The notes under the pieces: generated by a model | What the model saw: only the letters and a program-made list of their open reading frames with translations | Database searches by the model: none | Told to the model about the DNA's origin: nothing | Shown: piece after piece, positions 42,484-51,844 of the stretch | Layout of the letters: every line of letters starts with the position of its first letter | Numbering within the stretch: position 1 is the stretch's first letter | Assembly (NCBI RefSeq): GCF_000711735.1 | Contig: NZ_JONL01000001.1 | Span: 248,001-312,000, forward strand | From: Maridesulfovibrio frigidus DSM 17176 | Lineage (GTDB): Bacteria > Desulfobacterota > Desulfovibrionia > Desulfovibrionales > Desulfovibrionaceae | Length of the DNA stretch: 64,000 nt | Direction: 5' to 3' | Made by a program: the position numbers and the translations under genes

Positions 42484-43658
42484 GACAGAAACTCCCTTCC
42501 AAGTGAAACAAAGGATCGCATAATTTTATCTAAATCCTGTGAAGTTAAATCAGCGCGCAAAGAAAGCCGAAGTCTAGCGGTATTCGCAGGGACGGTAGGA
42601 GGGCGAATGGCCGCTACGTATATACCTTCCTCTACTAAAAACGCCTGAGCTTTCAACGCCAACGAATTCTCACCCAAAATAACCGGAATGATCTGGCAAC
42701 CAGAATTACCGCAATCAAACCCTTCACTTTCGAGAAAAATTTTTAAATTGCGGCTAATTTCAAGAACCCTCTCTCCACGCGAATGGTCAGAAACAACTAA
42801 GCGTAACGCTGCTAAATTTGCGCCGACAACTGCAGGAGGAAGTGCTGTAGAAAATATAAATGAACGCCCCTTATTTCTAAGGAAAGAAATTAGGTCCGAG
42901 CTTCCAGCAACTATACCGCCCAATGACCCGAAAGCTTTGGAGAACGCTCCCATATGTAAATCTACCATCTCTGAAATTTTGCGCTCAAAGCAAAGTCCCT
43001 TACCTCCACCGAAGACCCCTTCCGCATGGGCTTCATCTACGACAAGCAAGACATCAAAGTCCGTACAAAGTTGCGCTATTTCCTCGATATGCGCGAGGTC
43101 GCCGTCCATGCTGAATATTGTATCGGTAATTAAAATTTTTGAAGGAATATTAGCGAAAGATTCCAATCGTTTTTTTAAATGAGCAATATCGTTATGCCGG
43201 TAGCGAACATGTTTGGCTCCCGACATTTTAATGCCATCGATAATGCTGGCATGATTGAGCTTGTCGGAAAAAACAACCGTATGGCGATCGGCAAGTGAGT
43301 CCAAAATAGCAAGATTGGCCGCATAACCAGAAGAAAAGAGCATTGAATCGTCCTGCTCCTTAAAAGCCGCAAATTCACGTTCGAGATCTTCATATAACTT
43401 GAAATTACCAGTAACTAGACGAGAGGCAGCCGCACCAGTTCCATACTCGCGAGTTGCTAGAACTGATGCTTCGCAGAGCTGCTCGCTACGCGCAAGACCA
43501 AGATAGTCGTTTGAAGCAAGATTAAGCAACTTTCGTCCATTGAAGAATAGTTCTTTATCTGCACCGTTTTCCACAGCGGGAATCCGTCTAAAAAGAGAAG
43601 ACTCTTCAAGATCTACGAGCTCTTTACTGATATGTTTATTAAACCATTTTGACGTCAT
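42480..43658 (-). CDS. bioF: 8-amino-7-oxononanoate synthase
   Basis: The 392-aa PLP enzyme condenses pimeloyl-ACP with alanine. Typical motifs are NLASNDYLGLA, GTGAAASRLVTGNFKLYEDLE, FSSGYAANLA, DKLNHASIIDGIKMSGA, DEAHAEGVFGGGKG and the PLP-lysine site GAFSKAFGSLGGIV. It is first in a bioF-esterase-bioC operon, coupled by a 4-bp overlap to the esterase gene. The remaining biotin genes (bioA, bioD, bioB) are not in the window. Confidence 0.94.
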   Translation of the reverse strand: MTSKWFNKHISKELVDLEESSLFRRIPAVENGADKELFFNGRKLLNLASNDYLGLARSEQLCEASVLATREYGTGAAASRLVTGNFKLYEDLEREFAAFKEQDDSMLFSSGYAANLAILDSLADRHTVVFSDKLNHASIIDGIKMSGAKHVRYRHNDIAHLKKRLESFANIPSKILITDTIFSMDGDLAHIEEIAQLCTDFDVLLVVDEAHAEGVFGGGKGLCFERKISEMVDLHMGAFSKAFGSLGGIVAGSSDLISFLRNKGRSFIFSTALPPAVVGANLAALRLVVSDHSRGERVLEISRNLKIFLESEGFDCGNSGCQIIPVILGENSLALKAQAFLVEEGIYVAAIRPPTVPANTARLRLSLRADLTSQDLDKIMRSFVSLGREFLS

Positions 43659-43777
43659 ATTATTCCTAAGTCAGGCTTCCCGAAATAAGCGATGCAAAGT
43701 TATATTCGCCTCAAAATATTGAATAGGGCAAAGAAAAATATAATTCATCGAGCAGAATGGCAACCCGTTTTTTCCAT

Positions 43778-43810
43778 AAAAAAAGCGGAGCACTTAAATA
43801 AATGCTCCGC
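43778..43810 (-). terminator. Terminator at the 3' end of the phage block
   Basis: A perfect 8-bp stem (GCGGAGCA/TGCTCCGC) is followed on the minus strand by seven T residues. It marks the left end of the phage-derived transcription unit. Confidence 0.88.
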
Positions 43811-43861
43811 CCGGTTAATTATAGTAATCACAACCCCATCAGAGTAATCACTTATCGCCGC

Positions 43862-44086
43862 CTATTTCAAAATACCATCAACAACACCACTACTCATAAT
43901 GGATTCAAAAACGTGTTTAAAATCTTCGGGAGTTGCTCCGCCAGTATCACAAATCCTACCCCACGCCCCATGGGTTTCAATGCTCATTTTACTGACATCA
44001 AAATCCTCAGTGCGACGCATTTCAGGAATTTCACGGTGAACGGCTACGCCTGACTGCTGATCTACTTTATGTTTTTTTATATTCAT
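43862..44086 (-). CDS. Small phage-block protein (74 aa)
   Basis: The soluble protein (IPEMRRTEDFDVSKMSIETH, then GGATPEDFKHVFESIMSSG) has no membrane segment or known domain. Its ATG overlaps the tail-fibre stop by 4 bp (ATGA), so it is translated with the fibre. In tail modules this position often holds a fibre chaperone or a small virion protein, but nothing in the sequence proves either. A terminator follows. Confidence 0.65.
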   Translation of the reverse strand: MNIKKHKVDQQSGVAVHREIPEMRRTEDFDVSKMSIETHGAWGRICDTGGATPEDFKHVFESIMSSGVVDGILK

Positions 44087-46239
44087 AATACTGTCTCCTG
44101 AATGTAAATTTTAGCGTTTTTAAATATTAAGCCATCAGAGCCATGAACAGCCATGGCAATTTGTTTTATATCTGGATTTTCAGGCATGCCGACCTTGTCG
44201 GAATTAACTTTTATATTGTCCCCAGATATGTCGAAAGAATAGCTCGAAGGGAGCAAATTATGATCAGGTTCTGTAAGGACCTGGCCTATTGCGCCTGCAG
44301 CTAAAGAAAAGAGATTGTCCACTTTGCGGGAAGCATAATTAGGGGCTTCTGTGAGTCCTGCCGCTGTTATGTCTGCAGTGTATAGTGTTTCTTCATAAGA
44401 GTAAGAGGCGTTGATAGTCGTTGTTCCCCATGCTGCCATTGTATAGGTAGCGTCAACAACTACACTTGTACTTGAACAAGTGTACCCTGCAACTCCATCG
44501 TGCGCAGAGGATGGCGCGGATGAAATATATCCACCTGCACCAGAACCACCAACGCCAACAACATACTCCTTCCCTTCCTCTGTAATAAATGGAGATTCAA
44601 GAGGGGTTATATTATCACCTGCACCAAACAATGCAGCCGGAGTCTTAGCAACTATCTTAAATGATGTTTCAGACAGTTTCTCACACAGGAACAGGTTTGC
44701 AGTTGCCGCCCCTGTGTTTACATGACCTGCCTGTAGGTAAATATTAAGATGTGAGATTGTCACCCCAGTCTTAACCAAGTCACCACACATCCAGATAGGA
44801 CTTACATATTGGTAGGATAAAGGTGCAGTCTTTGCCGGAATTACTACAGAGCTTTCGTCAATGGCCACAACTCCCGCCTCAAAGTCACCTGCATTTGATT
44901 CAAACTTCTGACTTTCAATAAGCTCGTCCAAAGATACAAAACTTGTGGTAGAACTCCCACTGCTTACGTTCACAATCTCACCCTGCAGTGGATTCTTGAA
45001 CATTTTTGTAGGAGCCTCCTGTAGGTCAATAACCGCAGAGTATACGATGGGGTCACCTGTTGCAGTAACCTCTCCTAAGTAACCTGAACCAGTGTCAGCA
45101 AAGAACATAAGCCCTTCAATCAGTTCGGATGAAGACTTAAGCAACTTATCTGTAGTGCCCGCAAGCACTGGAAATTCACCACTCGCAACCTCAATTTCCA
45201 TTTCACCGCTGACAATCTGTTGCGTATTGATTGCTCCGACAGAATTAGCAGGAACATGAATCCCGTCGTCATCAATAGTCGCACCGGGCCATCCGCTAGA
45301 ATCGTTTGAAAAAACCACAGTAGGTCCATCATTAACTAAGACATCTTTCACCAAGATCTGATGAACTGCCGTTTCTGAATAAATTTCTCCGCGCTTGCGT
45401 TTAATAACATTAATGAAATGCGCAGTATCAATATCCACAGATCCCAAGGTCCAGCTTATTACTGAACCTACAAGCTGAGCCGAACCAAATTCCGCAACGT
45501 CAATTTCATAATTTATTAACGAATCTTCAACATAGTCAGTGATAGATATCTCAACAGTTTCACCTTCTGTTGCAACCGCAGGTCCTGCAAGAATTGGCGT
45601 ATCGCTACGAAGACTATCCAGCTCGCCCCACGCGATTTCTTCCGCTTGATCTTTTGCATACTCAGCGGCAACCTGCGCCGCTTCGGCTCCTGCTCTTGCA
45701 ACCTCTGCGGCGGACTGCGCAACTTGAGCCTCTGCCTTTGCTGCTGCCGCCCCGCTTTCAGCCATATTGGCCGCATCACGGGAGCTAATGACAGTGTTCA
45801 TAAACTCCTGCGGCATTAGCTGTTCTTCAGCCGGAGTAGAAATGTCATACTTTAAAGATCTGGCAATTTGCTCCTGCAACTGCTGATCGCGCATAACACC
45901 TCGATCAAATGCTTCATTGAGAAGACCGGCAGAAAATGGATCGTTATCCACCAATTCTAGTTCTTGAGAATAAGCAATATCCCTGTATAAAGTGATACTT
46001 TCGCCAACCTGAAGAGGGTCGCCCGAAAGAGGATAGCTGACTCTGCCGCCGGATTCTATTTCCGGACCTGAAATCAACTTAAAATCAGTTCCCGCTACCA
46101 ACTGTTTTTCGACTCCCAAACTGTCACGAACAACAGCCGCTAGATCATCTTCTCTGAAAATCTTAAAATTGAAATCGAATAGAATTTGTACGCCATCCCC
46201 CGCAAAGGTAATGTTATTGCTACTTGAAACCACTGTCAT
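44083..46239 (-). CDS. Phage tail fibre protein with T7-like N-terminal attachment domain
   Basis: The 718-aa protein has an N-terminal 150-residue domain like the T7 gp17 tail-attachment region (ITFAGDGVQILFDFNFKIFR, DLAAVVRDSLGVEKQL, GESITLYRDIAYSQ, NEAFDRGVMRDQQLQEQI). A long Ala/Glu-rich coiled coil (about residues 175-215) follows, then beta-rich repeats to the end, which would form the receptor-binding shaft and tip. AGGAG is well placed before ATG. It ends in an ATGA overlap with the 74-aa gene. Its upstream border carries one of the five recurring hairpins and a separate terminator. Confidence 0.85.
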   Translation of the reverse strand: MTVVSSSNNITFAGDGVQILFDFNFKIFREDDLAAVVRDSLGVEKQLVAGTDFKLISGPEIESGGRVSYPLSGDPLQVGESITLYRDIAYSQELELVDNDPFSAGLLNEAFDRGVMRDQQLQEQIARSLKYDISTPAEEQLMPQEFMNTVISSRDAANMAESGAAAAKAEAQVAQSAAEVARAGAEAAQVAAEYAKDQAEEIAWGELDSLRSDTPILAGPAVATEGETVEISITDYVEDSLINYEIDVAEFGSAQLVGSVISWTLGSVDIDTAHFINVIKRKRGEIYSETAVHQILVKDVLVNDGPTVVFSNDSSGWPGATIDDDGIHVPANSVGAINTQQIVSGEMEIEVASGEFPVLAGTTDKLLKSSSELIEGLMFFADTGSGYLGEVTATGDPIVYSAVIDLQEAPTKMFKNPLQGEIVNVSSGSSTTSFVSLDELIESQKFESNAGDFEAGVVAIDESSVVIPAKTAPLSYQYVSPIWMCGDLVKTGVTISHLNIYLQAGHVNTGAATANLFLCEKLSETSFKIVAKTPAALFGAGDNITPLESPFITEEGKEYVVGVGGSGAGGYISSAPSSAHDGVAGYTCSSTSVVVDATYTMAAWGTTTINASYSYEETLYTADITAAGLTEAPNYASRKVDNLFSLAAGAIGQVLTEPDHNLLPSSYSFDISGDNIKVNSDKVGMPENPDIKQIAMAVHGSDGLIFKNAKIYIQETVL

Positions 46240-46300
46240 AAATTTCTCCTTAAAAAAGTTATCACTAAAAAACCGTCGCCATATATTTATAGGCTACTTC

Positions 46301-46340
46301 GTAGCCCGGACCTGAAACAGCCGAGTCAGGTCCGGGCTAC
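46301..46340. repeat. Recurring module-border hairpin, copy 1
   Basis: A perfect 15-bp stem: GTAGCCCGGACCTGA pairs with TCAGGTCCGGGCTAC around an AACAGCCGAG loop. It sits between the tail-fibre gene and the internal-type virion gene. The same core occurs at 50336, 51942, 53517 and 56585. Confidence 0.9.
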
Positions 46341-46381
46341 AAAAAAAATCCGAATAAATTCATGAAGAATTTATTCGGATT
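46339..46381 (-). terminator. Terminator upstream of the tail-fibre gene
   Basis: AATCCGAATAAATTC pairs perfectly over 15 bp with its complement; on the minus strand eight T residues follow. It ends the transcript coming from the capsid and tail genes to the right, 31 nt after the internal-type protein stop. Confidence 0.9.
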
Positions 46382-46411
46382 ATATTTATCAATGTGTAAA
46401 ATATAAAACTA

Positions 46412-47074
46412 TTAACTAATCAGGCTGGTCAGATTAGTTTCAGCATCATCGATTAGAGACTGAGTTCGACTATTCGCTTCATTATCATATTCATGATCGG
46501 AATCATTTTTATCGAGAGCAAGGCTAGTTGCCGTGGACCACAAAGACATATCACCTTGGGATTCATACCTGCCTGCCGCAATATCAGCCTGATATTTTAC
46601 AACTTCAGCATCATGATTTGCCTGACGGATTGTGTCTTCCTTAACATCCACAATGGAGCCGGAATCCAGACGCACTCCTTTGTAACCTCCGAGAGAATGT
46701 TCTCTGCGGTAAAGCTCCCTGCGCAAAGCCGCCAACTTTATATCAGCGTCCTGTCGCACAAGCTGAGCTTCCTTGTAGCTGGTGTCGCGATTATAAACCC
46801 CGCCCTGCAGTTCATTCAGGCTTCGCAAATCTGACATTTGTGAATTATATGCGGCTTCACTTTGCTCACTTCCACTACTAAAAACAGATTTACCGAAATC
46901 GGTCATCATGCCTATTCCAGAACTGACACTAAAACCTCCGCCACTAGCAGAGCCCATAGCGGAGCCGGCAGCCTGAACGACAGTCCCCGCACTACCTCCG
47001 CCTCCACTACTCATTGCACTACCAACGACTGAAGCCGCCATAGAGCCCACTGCTAACATTGCACCTGTTGCCAT
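46412..47074 (-). CDS. Internal virion-type phage protein (gp14-like position)
   Basis: The 220-aa protein has a low-complexity Gly/Ala/Ser N-terminus with membrane-active character (VGSMAASVVGSAMSSGGGG), then a charged helical middle (YKEAQLVRQDADIKLAALRR) and polar C-terminus. Size, composition and position, after a gp13-like gene and before the tail fibre, match the internal core/ejection protein gp14 of T7-like phages, but sequence identity is not obvious to me. Its ATG shares one base with the stop of the upstream gene (TAATG). Confidence 0.65.
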   Translation of the reverse strand: MATGAMLAVGSMAASVVGSAMSSGGGGSAGTVVQAAGSAMGSASGGGFSVSSGIGMMTDFGKSVFSSGSEQSEAAYNSQMSDLRSLNELQGGVYNRDTSYKEAQLVRQDADIKLAALRRELYRREHSLGGYKGVRLDSGSIVDVKEDTIRQANHDAEVVKYQADIAAGRYESQGDMSLWSTATSLALDKNDSDHEYDNEANSRTQSLIDDAETNLTSLIS

Positions 47075-47580
47075 TATATTCCCTCTCTCTTTTTTATTTT
47101 TGTTCCAAGCCTTCTGATCGCACGGTAATAATAATCGCGCCCAAGTTTTATTTTTTCAGGTTCAAACTTAAACCCGCACCAACGATGCCAGAGCGTGCTA
47201 GTTCTGTTTCTAGCACAAACAAATGTTTCAAAAGTTGGAAAATCACTTTGCATTAATTCAAGCACCGACAATGAAATCCTTGCAAATGGAAGTGGATTTT
47301 CATCTACATCACTAGTTCCCACCAACCATGGAATTCCTACTCCTTCGATCCTTCCGGGAATCACCCCCAAAACGGCATGCGGAACGCCATCAAGGTAAAG
47401 CGCATAAACTAACCTCGACAGTTTTACGTCCCCCATGATGACATTCATGATAGAACTATGTGGCCTTAGACCTTCCATGTCTTCGCGGTCGCACAGCCTA
47501 GCTCTGCTCGCTACAAGCTCAATATGTTCAGCTGTCGGCACTCCCAAAACTACCTTTGTGGTTTTACCTAATTTGCTCAT
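47074..47580 (-). CDS. Phage gp13-like protein (DUF2833, GNAT-like)
   Basis: The 168-aa protein has an acetyltransferase-like architecture (VPTAEHIELVASRARLCDRE, LYLDGVPHAVLGVIPG, WHRWCGFKFEPE). It matches the DUF2833/T7 gp13-like family of podovirus internal or assembly proteins. It sits between tail tubular protein B and the internal-type protein, in the order found in T7-like genomes. ATG overlaps the preceding stop by 4 bp. Confidence 0.75.
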   Translation of the reverse strand: MSKLGKTTKVVLGVPTAEHIELVASRARLCDREDMEGLRPHSSIMNVIMGDVKLSRLVYALYLDGVPHAVLGVIPGRIEGVGIPWLVGTSDVDENPLPFARISLSVLELMQSDFPTFETFVCARNRTSTLWHRWCGFKFEPEKIKLGRDYYYRAIRRLGTKIKKREGI

Positions 47581-49670
47581 GAATAGACCGTCACTTCGGG
47601 AATAAGCGCAAGTACGGTGAGCGGGAGCGGCTGATCCTGCCTGATGTAAATCTGACCATCGCGATCATATCCACGATTAAATTTCACCTCATAATCTCCG
47701 CTAAATAGCGAAGGAGGTCCCCCAACTTTGTCGGCAGAGGTACGGAAAGGGGCGCGCTCCAGATGATCCTCATCATAACCAACCTGTAGTCCTAGAGATT
47801 GGAAAAGGCGTACCGTTACATGCGAAATTCTTTTCATGCGCCCTTGAGCTGTTCCCGCCATTGCTCCGCCTTCTAAGCGTAAAGTTTTAAGGTTTGAGAT
47901 AAAAGGAAGCCCAGCATGCACCACTGACGCGGGGGATGCTAACGTGATGCTTCCGTTCTCAACCACAACTTCAGGGCGCACGGCTCCATCAGCAAGAACC
48001 GAAACTTTCTTACCTTCAAGATGGTCAAGCCCCGTGAACACAGTATCAGCTACATCCTGATTGTAGCTAAGGCCTGAATCCACATAGAACGCTCCAACAG
48101 AATCTTCACCGTCAAACTGCTCTTCGAGTCGCTCAATGTAATTACGGTTAACGCCTTCAACTTCACGGGCAACGACGACCCAAACCTCTTCCTGATTAGT
48201 CCCGGGAATTACGCAAACAGAGCGGAATTGCCCGTCCGTACTATGTCGATGATATCCGACAACCTCATGTTCACGCTGGTAAGTAAGTCCCACGAGCACA
48301 CCATCATCCCGAACCATCCAAATTACGGAATCTGGTGACTGCTGGTATGCCCATTCTGTGATGGAATTTGACCGAGTAAGATGCTCTGCCAAAATAGTTA
48401 AATCGGGCGCCACATAACCATCTGCCTCAAACGAATAAGACAGCTCGCGAATGGTTCTGCCCTCGCGCTGAAGGAAAATCATAATTCCCCCGACAACAAC
48501 TGGCGGTATCGGCGCGGAACCATGGGTTGTCTCACGCCGCACCATTACAGAATTTGGTGTTACAGAATCTGAACTACCGCCGCCGGAAAGCCACCATTCA
48601 CCGCCGGAGGTACCCATTATAAGTTTTTTAGAACTGACCATCCAGCGGATGGCATTAACCTGATCTGCAGAGAGCGTGTAAGTACAAGCATCATCATCCA
48701 CCACAGGAGATGAAACTCCGAAGTCCTCATATGAACCGCTTTTGCTCATCCACACTGTTTGCGGATTTGAAGGGCTTGCGGCAAAGCAAAGGCGCTCCTC
48801 AAAAAAGGTTACACAGGAAGGGTAACCCTTATCACTATTCCACTCGGAAGGAGGTGACGAAAAACCTACAATATCCATGGCCCAATCCACATGAGAGGTT
48901 CTGGACAATTTATACGGCTGGACCTCGGGATGTACCAAATACATAACGTCAGCGGATTGGGTGAATCTCAGCCTATCTATATCACTCCCAAGATATGAAG
49001 TTGGAACTTCTACCGGATCACCTTCAGCATCCACAACAATGCCGCCATCCTTATAGATCCGAATATTTTTATCGGTAAATTCAAGGACGTAAGCCTGCTC
49101 AGTTGAGAATTCAAAAGGAATAAGCCGTGTTTTAGGGGCAACCTCACGCACGGAAACTGAATCTATTTGACCAATAAAATCGGCATCTGCACTTATTGCA
49201 ATCGCCCCAGAACTTCCAGCTTCTAGACGTGAAATGAACTTTCCGTCCGCAATCGCAGACTCGCTTACCCCGCCCCCAGCTGCAACGATATGGACCGATC
49301 CGGATTGGAAGTTTGATACGGTGAAACCGATTTCATACGTTTTACCTTCAATCAGACTCAGATCGCGGCTGAGAATAGACTCAACGACCTGAGCACCATT
49401 ACACGGTGCGGTAGAGTCTAAAACCGACCAACCGGACCCAACGCCCCAATCGTCTGCAGAGGTAAAACAATCACCAAGTAAAAGATCACGCCCGAGGACT
49501 TCGCGGATGAAGCGGAATCCAGTTCGACGCGATGCACCGCCGTGGGGATGCGTGTACATGTTTTCCAGAGCAGCCAGCCCATTTGAATATTTCGCGAGAT
49601 CAACGCGACCACCAAGACGCGGGGAAAGTTCCCCCGCGCTGAAATTGGTCATGATTAATGAAACGGACAT
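47577..49670 (-). CDS. Phage tail tubular protein B (nozzle)
   Basis: The 697-aa protein begins MTNFSAGELSPRLGGRVDL, then KYSNGLAALENMYTHPHGG and RRTGFRFIRE, the highly conserved start of podovirus gp12-like nozzle proteins. Later GGEWWLSGGGSSDSVTPNS and RTIRELSYSFEADGY match the same family. It would form the tail nozzle below the adaptor. It starts 2 nt after the adaptor gene and overlaps the gp13-like gene by ATGA. Confidence 0.88.
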   Translation of the reverse strand: MSVSLIMTNFSAGELSPRLGGRVDLAKYSNGLAALENMYTHPHGGASRRTGFRFIREVLGRDLLLGDCFTSADDWGVGSGWSVLDSTAPCNGAQVVESILSRDLSLIEGKTYEIGFTVSNFQSGSVHIVAAGGGVSESAIADGKFISRLEAGSSGAIAISADADFIGQIDSVSVREVAPKTRLIPFEFSTEQAYVLEFTDKNIRIYKDGGIVVDAEGDPVEVPTSYLGSDIDRLRFTQSADVMYLVHPEVQPYKLSRTSHVDWAMDIVGFSSPPSEWNSDKGYPSCVTFFEERLCFAASPSNPQTVWMSKSGSYEDFGVSSPVVDDDACTYTLSADQVNAIRWMVSSKKLIMGTSGGEWWLSGGGSSDSVTPNSVMVRRETTHGSAPIPPVVVGGIMIFLQREGRTIRELSYSFEADGYVAPDLTILAEHLTRSNSITEWAYQQSPDSVIWMVRDDGVLVGLTYQREHEVVGYHRHSTDGQFRSVCVIPGTNQEEVWVVVAREVEGVNRNYIERLEEQFDGEDSVGAFYVDSGLSYNQDVADTVFTGLDHLEGKKVSVLADGAVRPEVVVENGSITLASPASVVHAGLPFISNLKTLRLEGGAMAGTAQGRMKRISHVTVRLFQSLGLQVGYDEDHLERAPFRTSADKVGGPPSLFSGDYEVKFNRGYDRDGQIYIRQDQPLPLTVLALIPEVTVYS

Positions 49671-49672
49671 AA

Positions 49673-50266
49673 TTATGCCCCCCAGACAGGTGAGTCAGCG
49701 CCATAAATACCACGGGCCTCGAGCCACGGATCATTCAAGACCTCGTCCTCGCGTCCTTCTGATGAATCTGCCAATCTGGCTGACTGCATAGCATTCAGGT
49801 ATAGCGTCCACATTTCTCTAGCTCTGGAGGCAGATCCCGTAATGTCATCAGCCATTTCAGCCGCAAGGCGTGCGGATAATGCCATGATAAAAGAGGAATC
49901 AAAGAGCACTGGATTAGTAACTCGGCAGGTATAAACGACTGACGCACCATCAAAATTGGTGAGGATCTTATCGCCTTCAACCACGAATTCATCATCAGGG
50001 CTATTCAGTTGACGCAAGTGCAAGCAGTCAACTGGGACCTGATATTGAAATAAAAAGCCAAAAGCTGGACCCTCGACAAGTTTAGCTAATCTGGCCCGAC
50101 GTGCTGCGAAATTCCAAGGGTGATCTCGAAGGACTGCGTCCCGAACCTGTTCATAAAATAAGTTGCAGGTAACAGCCTCCTGAGAGCTGTCACTAAGCGA
50201 TTCTATGAGCCTAGCACCAAGTTTTCTAAGAGCTAGATTACAAATTTTAACTTCTGAAATTGCCAC
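49673..50266 (-). CDS. Phage tail tubular protein A (adaptor)
   Basis: The 197-aa protein is like T7 gp11: EVKICNLALRKLGARLIESL, then CNLFYEQVRDAVLRDHPWNF and ARRARLAKL. This adaptor ring joins the portal to the nozzle. The portal gene it would contact is not present in the window. AGGAG precedes ATG. To its right lie a recurring hairpin, a terminator and cassette 1. Confidence 0.85.
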   Translation of the reverse strand: MAISEVKICNLALRKLGARLIESLSDSSQEAVTCNLFYEQVRDAVLRDHPWNFAARRARLAKLVEGPAFGFLFQYQVPVDCLHLRQLNSPDDEFVVEGDKILTNFDGASVVYTCRVTNPVLFDSSFIMALSARLAAEMADDITGSASRAREMWTLYLNAMQSARLADSSEGREDEVLNDPWLEARGIYGADSPVWGA

Positions 50267-50335
50267 AAAAATCTCCTTTCTTTGTTTTGGTTAAGGTTTA
50301 AAAACAAACCCAATACAAAGTTAGGATAAGCGACA

Positions 50336-50370
50336 AGCCGGACCCGAAACAGCCGAGTCAGGTCCGGGCT
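50336..50370. repeat. Recurring module-border hairpin, copy 2
   Basis: AGCCGGACC pairs with GGTCCGGGCT (one bulged base) around the GAAACAGCCGAGTC centre. The hairpin and the next 50 nt, including the terminator, are nearly identical to copy 3. Confidence 0.9.
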
Positions 50371-50392
50371 GGAAAAAAATGTGGAAAAAGGC

Positions 50393-50420
50393 AAAAAAAG
50401 GCCCCGACCAAAGTCGGGGC
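50393..50420 (-). terminator. Terminator of cassette 1
   Basis: GCCCCGAC/GTCGGGGC 8-bp stem with a CAAA loop, followed by seven T residues on the minus strand. Confidence 0.88.
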
Positions 50421-50466
50421 TGATAAAATTAGTTTGTTTTAATTGATTTCGGTTTATCGTTTTAGA

Positions 50467-50904
50467 TTACTCAGGAGTATTCGAGGCCCCCATCTGCAAT
50501 TGCGCCTTTGCTACGCCCTCTTGAATCTTTTCGAAATCGCCGCTCGAAACAGAGAAAAATACTTCATAATATTTATTTTTCTTAGTTCTAATTGAGAATT
50601 GATCTATATCACCGAGTAAACTAATTTTCCCCATGTCCAAAAACTTAACGTCTTTAATCTCTTTAAATAAGATGTGGATAGCAATATGCGCATAGTTAAT
50701 AACAATCCTATCTTCTTTGACTGAGTTAAGCAGATACTCAAACCGCACCATGTATACGGACACAGCTACAGACCCTGCAATCACCAGATAACCCCAATAG
50801 TATCCATAGGTTGCAAAGATAAAAAAAACAATTAACCATATTAAAAAACCATAAAACAAAAAATAAGATTTAACTTTAAAAAATGTCATCTTCCTCCGCT
50901 TCAT
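50467..50904 (-). CDS. Cassette 1 partner: two-helix membrane protein (145 aa)
   Basis: Two adjacent transmembrane helices near the N-terminus (FYGFLIWLIVFFIFATYGYY and YLVIAGSVAVSVYMV) are followed by a cytoplasmic domain with PH-like strands (DRIVINYAHIAIHILFKEIK, KYYEVFFSVSSGDF). I do not recognise a named family. It lies 85 nt downstream of the cassette 1 tagged gene and ends before a terminator, so it belongs to that unit. ATG at 50889, preceded by GGAGG, is a possible alternative start. A role as immunity or membrane partner is speculation from context. Confidence 0.68.
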   Translation of the reverse strand: MKRRKMTFFKVKSYFLFYGFLIWLIVFFIFATYGYYWGYLVIAGSVAVSVYMVRFEYLLNSVKEDRIVINYAHIAIHILFKEIKDVKFLDMGKISLLGDIDQFSIRTKKNKYYEVFFSVSSGDFEKIQEGVAKAQLQMGASNTPE

Positions 50905-50989
50905 AGATAAAAGTTAACGGATATCAATATTCCAACCGCTCCCCTTCAACTAGCTTATAAATTTACATACTTTACAAAATAAATTTTAC

Positions 50990-51844
50990 TTAATCAAACC
51001 AACTATAAATCTTCTCAAGAACCTCAGGGGTTGGATCAAATACTCCTTCAACTGTGGAAGAAGTCCTTCCTGCAGTTGTTTCAAAAGGCTGTATAAGTTT
51101 AGTCTTGACTGATCCCCCAAAAGTAAGTGCTGTTGAATGAGCTTTACCATTAGAACTTTTAGTTAATCCGATGGAGACCCCCTTTAAAGTAGGTGAAACA
51201 GATACTCCCGCATAGTTACTCACCCCCTCAAAGTCCTCTGGTTTTTCCGCATTAGATTGTACGATTGATCCCTCTAATCCAGCACCCATAATATTTGACA
51301 CTCCACCTTCACTCTCTCGAACAAGAACCGCGTGGTCTTTATCAATGAAGTGCACTCCAAATCCCAAGCTACCTTTAAAGCCTAGCCCTGAAAGAGCCAC
51401 AGCAACCCTAGCCCCATATGTATCTTCCACATCACCATCAGCCAGCCTCTTCGCATCCCTCTCTGAAGCTCTTCTAATGGCTGCGGCTTGTTCCCCCGGG
51501 GAAACTGGTACCATGGTCCCCTTTTGAGAACACATCATAATAGGCTGACCTTCGCCATTAAGAGCTATCTCTGGTGGAGTTACATCAAAAGAGGTTAGGT
51601 TTTCACCCTCAGCAGTGCTATTATTAGGTCTACCCGTGCTGGTAGCTACAGGCTTACCCTTAAAATCATCCTGCCCAGTAGTACTACGAGTAGCCGCATT
51701 TCTCAGTGCGTTCAACTCATTATTAGAAACGTCCGCAGAGTCAACTTCCGGCTCGCGCGACTTTCCCATCCCCCCTTGCATGGACACAGAATTCACATTT
51801 TTACCACTTTTTTCTTCCGCCTTACTTTCACCTAAATGACTCAT
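50990..51844 (-). CDS. Cassette 1 tagged protein: shared N-terminal tag plus unique C-terminal domain
   Basis: The frame is open to 52000, but ATG at 51844 follows a strong AGAGAGGT ribosome site, and the upstream part reads through the recurring hairpin, so I chose 51844 (284 aa). Residues 1-65 (KSREPEVDS, NNELNALRNAATRSTTGQD) are about 80 percent identical to those of the cassette 2 protein. The remainder, Gly/Ser-rich with beta-strand character (LGFKGSLGFGVHFIDKDHAV, YAGVSVSPTLKGVSIGLTKS), is unrelated to cassette 2. No signal peptide or catalytic motif is recognised. It lies inside the virion operon region, between cement-protein and adaptor genes. Confidence 0.7.
   Translation of the reverse strand: MSHLGESKAEEKSGKNVNSVSMQGGMGKSREPEVDSADVSNNELNALRNAATRSTTGQDDFKGKPVATSTGRPNNSTAEGENLTSFDVTPPEIALNGEGQPIMMCSQKGTMVPVSPGEQAAAIRRASERDAKRLADGDVEDTYGARVAVALSGLGFKGSLGFGVHFIDKDHAVLVRESEGGVSNIMGAGLEGSIVQSNAEKPEDFEGVSNYAGVSVSPTLKGVSIGLTKSSNGKAHSTALTFGGSVKTKLIQPFETTAGRTSSTVEGVFDPTPEVLEKIYSWFD

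Noticed and set aside
45516-45779. 87-aa Arg/Gln-rich minus-strand frame inside the tail-fibre gene
   Set aside because: It is an out-of-frame shadow of the Ala-rich coiled-coil coding region of the fibre.
44083-46239. Diversity-generating retroelement acting on the tail fibre, as in phage BPP-1
   Set aside because: No reverse transcriptase ORF and no adenine-rich template/variable repeat pair were found near the fibre gene.
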